NCBI GenBank assembly: GCA_003135415.1
Contig: PLBP01000003.1
Location: 35,436 to 99,435, forward strand
Length of the DNA stretch: 64,000 nucleotides
Origin: Hyphomicrobiales bacterium
Lineage (GTDB): Bacteria; Pseudomonadota; Alphaproteobacteria; Rhizobiales; Xanthobacteraceae
Reading direction: 5' to 3'
Position numbers and translations under genes: made by a program
Notes under the pieces: generated by a model
Database searches by the model: none
Seen by the model: the letters and a program-made list of their open reading frames with translations, nothing else
Told to the model about the DNA's origin: nothing
Part shown: one piece after another, positions 63,704-64,000 of the stretch
How the letters are laid out: the number at the start of each line of letters is the position of its first letter
Position numbering within the stretch: the first letter of the stretch is position 1

Positions 63704-64000
63704 ATGGCCAAAAAGGCAAAGCCCAAAAAGGGCAGCAAGAAAAAAAGCGGCCGCAAGGCTGCGCGCAAAAAGGCGCCGGCAAGGAAGAAATCGGTAAAAC
63801 GCGCGACGGCGAAAACCGCGGCGCGTGCGGCGCCAGCCGCGCCGCAAATCCCGGGCCTGAAAATCAGCGGCGAGATGGGGCCCCACTTCGGCGAAATCTT
63901 GACGCCGGCGGCGCTCCATTTCCTCGCGGTGCTGCACCGCAAGTTCGAAGCCACGCGCAAGCAGCTCTTGGCGCGCCGCACCGACCGCCAGCACCGCTTC
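63704..64000 (+). CDS. aceB: Malate synthase A with a lysine-rich N-terminal extension (3' end outside window)
   Basis: 99 codons are visible and the frame is still open at the window edge. The first 47 residues are very basic (MAKKAKPKKGSKKKSGRKAA, then RKKAPARKKSVKRATAKT), like the tail of histone H1. Residues about 60-99 (GEILTPAALHFLAVLHRKFEATRKQLLARRTDRQHRF) match the start of malate synthase A, which joins glyoxylate and acetyl-CoA to malate. The position right after glcDEF supports this, since glycolate oxidase makes glyoxylate. The catalytic domain is outside the window, so the call rests on about 40 residues. The extension is unusual. Confidence 0.72.
   Translation, partial: MAKKAKPKKGSKKKSGRKAARKKAPARKKSVKRATAKTAARAAPAAPQIPGLKISGEMGPHFGEILTPAALHFLAVLHRKFEATRKQLLARRTDRQHRF

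Overview
This 64 kb window looks like an ordinary chromosomal segment of an alphaproteobacterium of the order Hyphomicrobiales (Rhizobiales). The evidence is the high GC content, the gene orders (coxB-coxA-ctaB-coxF-ctaG-coxC-DUF983-surf1-thrC-M16 peptidase; DUF4170-DUF374-waaA-lpxK; glcDEF), several families mostly known from this group (DUF2093, DUF4170, DUF6101, IalB, CoxF), a tRNA-His without an encoded G-1, and interspersed palindromic repeats of the rhizobial type. Genus cannot be fixed from sequence reading alone. No phage, IS element, CRISPR array or rRNA operon was seen.

Layout. 1-5.3 kb: a selenium locus (selB 3' part, selC inside the selB reading frame, selD). Between selB and selD sits a compact, translationally coupled string of two unknown proteins, a lipoate-ligase-like enzyme, a DsrE-like protein and a GcvH-like lipoyl carrier. 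This is the best candidate for an undescribed system. 5.5-9.5 kb: end of the beta-ketoadipate pathway (IclR regulator, CoA-transferase pcaIJ, thiolase pcaF). 9.6-15.1 kb: a class I amidotransferase, glpD-glpK, and a decayed putrescine ABC transporter in which potG and potH have been fused by a deletion, followed by an intact potI. 15.1-24.6 kb: housekeeping (pgi, mutL, rsmD, an rluB-like gene, tadA, purD, xseA) with a low-GC gene of unknown origin at 20.8-21.4 kb. 24.6-28.7 kb: lipid A/Kdo operon. 28.8-35.8 kb: ubiA, rsmE, two glutamate-cysteine ligase-type enzymes, a LysR regulator and a DUF1127 gene. 35.9-39.0 kb: KefB-type antiporter, HAD phosphatase, IalB. 39.4-49.0 kb: aa3 cytochrome c oxidase structural and assembly genes, then thrC, an M16 peptidase and a GNAT enzyme. 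49-57 kb: AsmA, acetoacetyl-CoA synthetase, a multi-PAS histidine kinase and two phasins (PHB metabolism). 57.1-64 kb: tRNA-His, cyanase, an FMN alpha-hydroxy-acid dehydrogenase, glycolate oxidase glcDEF and the start of a malate synthase.

How the genes work together. glcDEF plus malate synthase would convert glycolate through glyoxylate to malate. pcaIJF yields succinyl-CoA and acetyl-CoA. Acetoacetyl-CoA synthetase and the phasins belong to PHB turnover. glpDK feeds glycerol into glycolysis alongside pgi. The cox cluster contains terminal oxidase subunits together with heme O synthesis (ctaB), Cu delivery (ctaG) and SURF1. The selenium genes imply at least one selenoprotein (often formate dehydrogenase) elsewhere in the genome; none is visible here.
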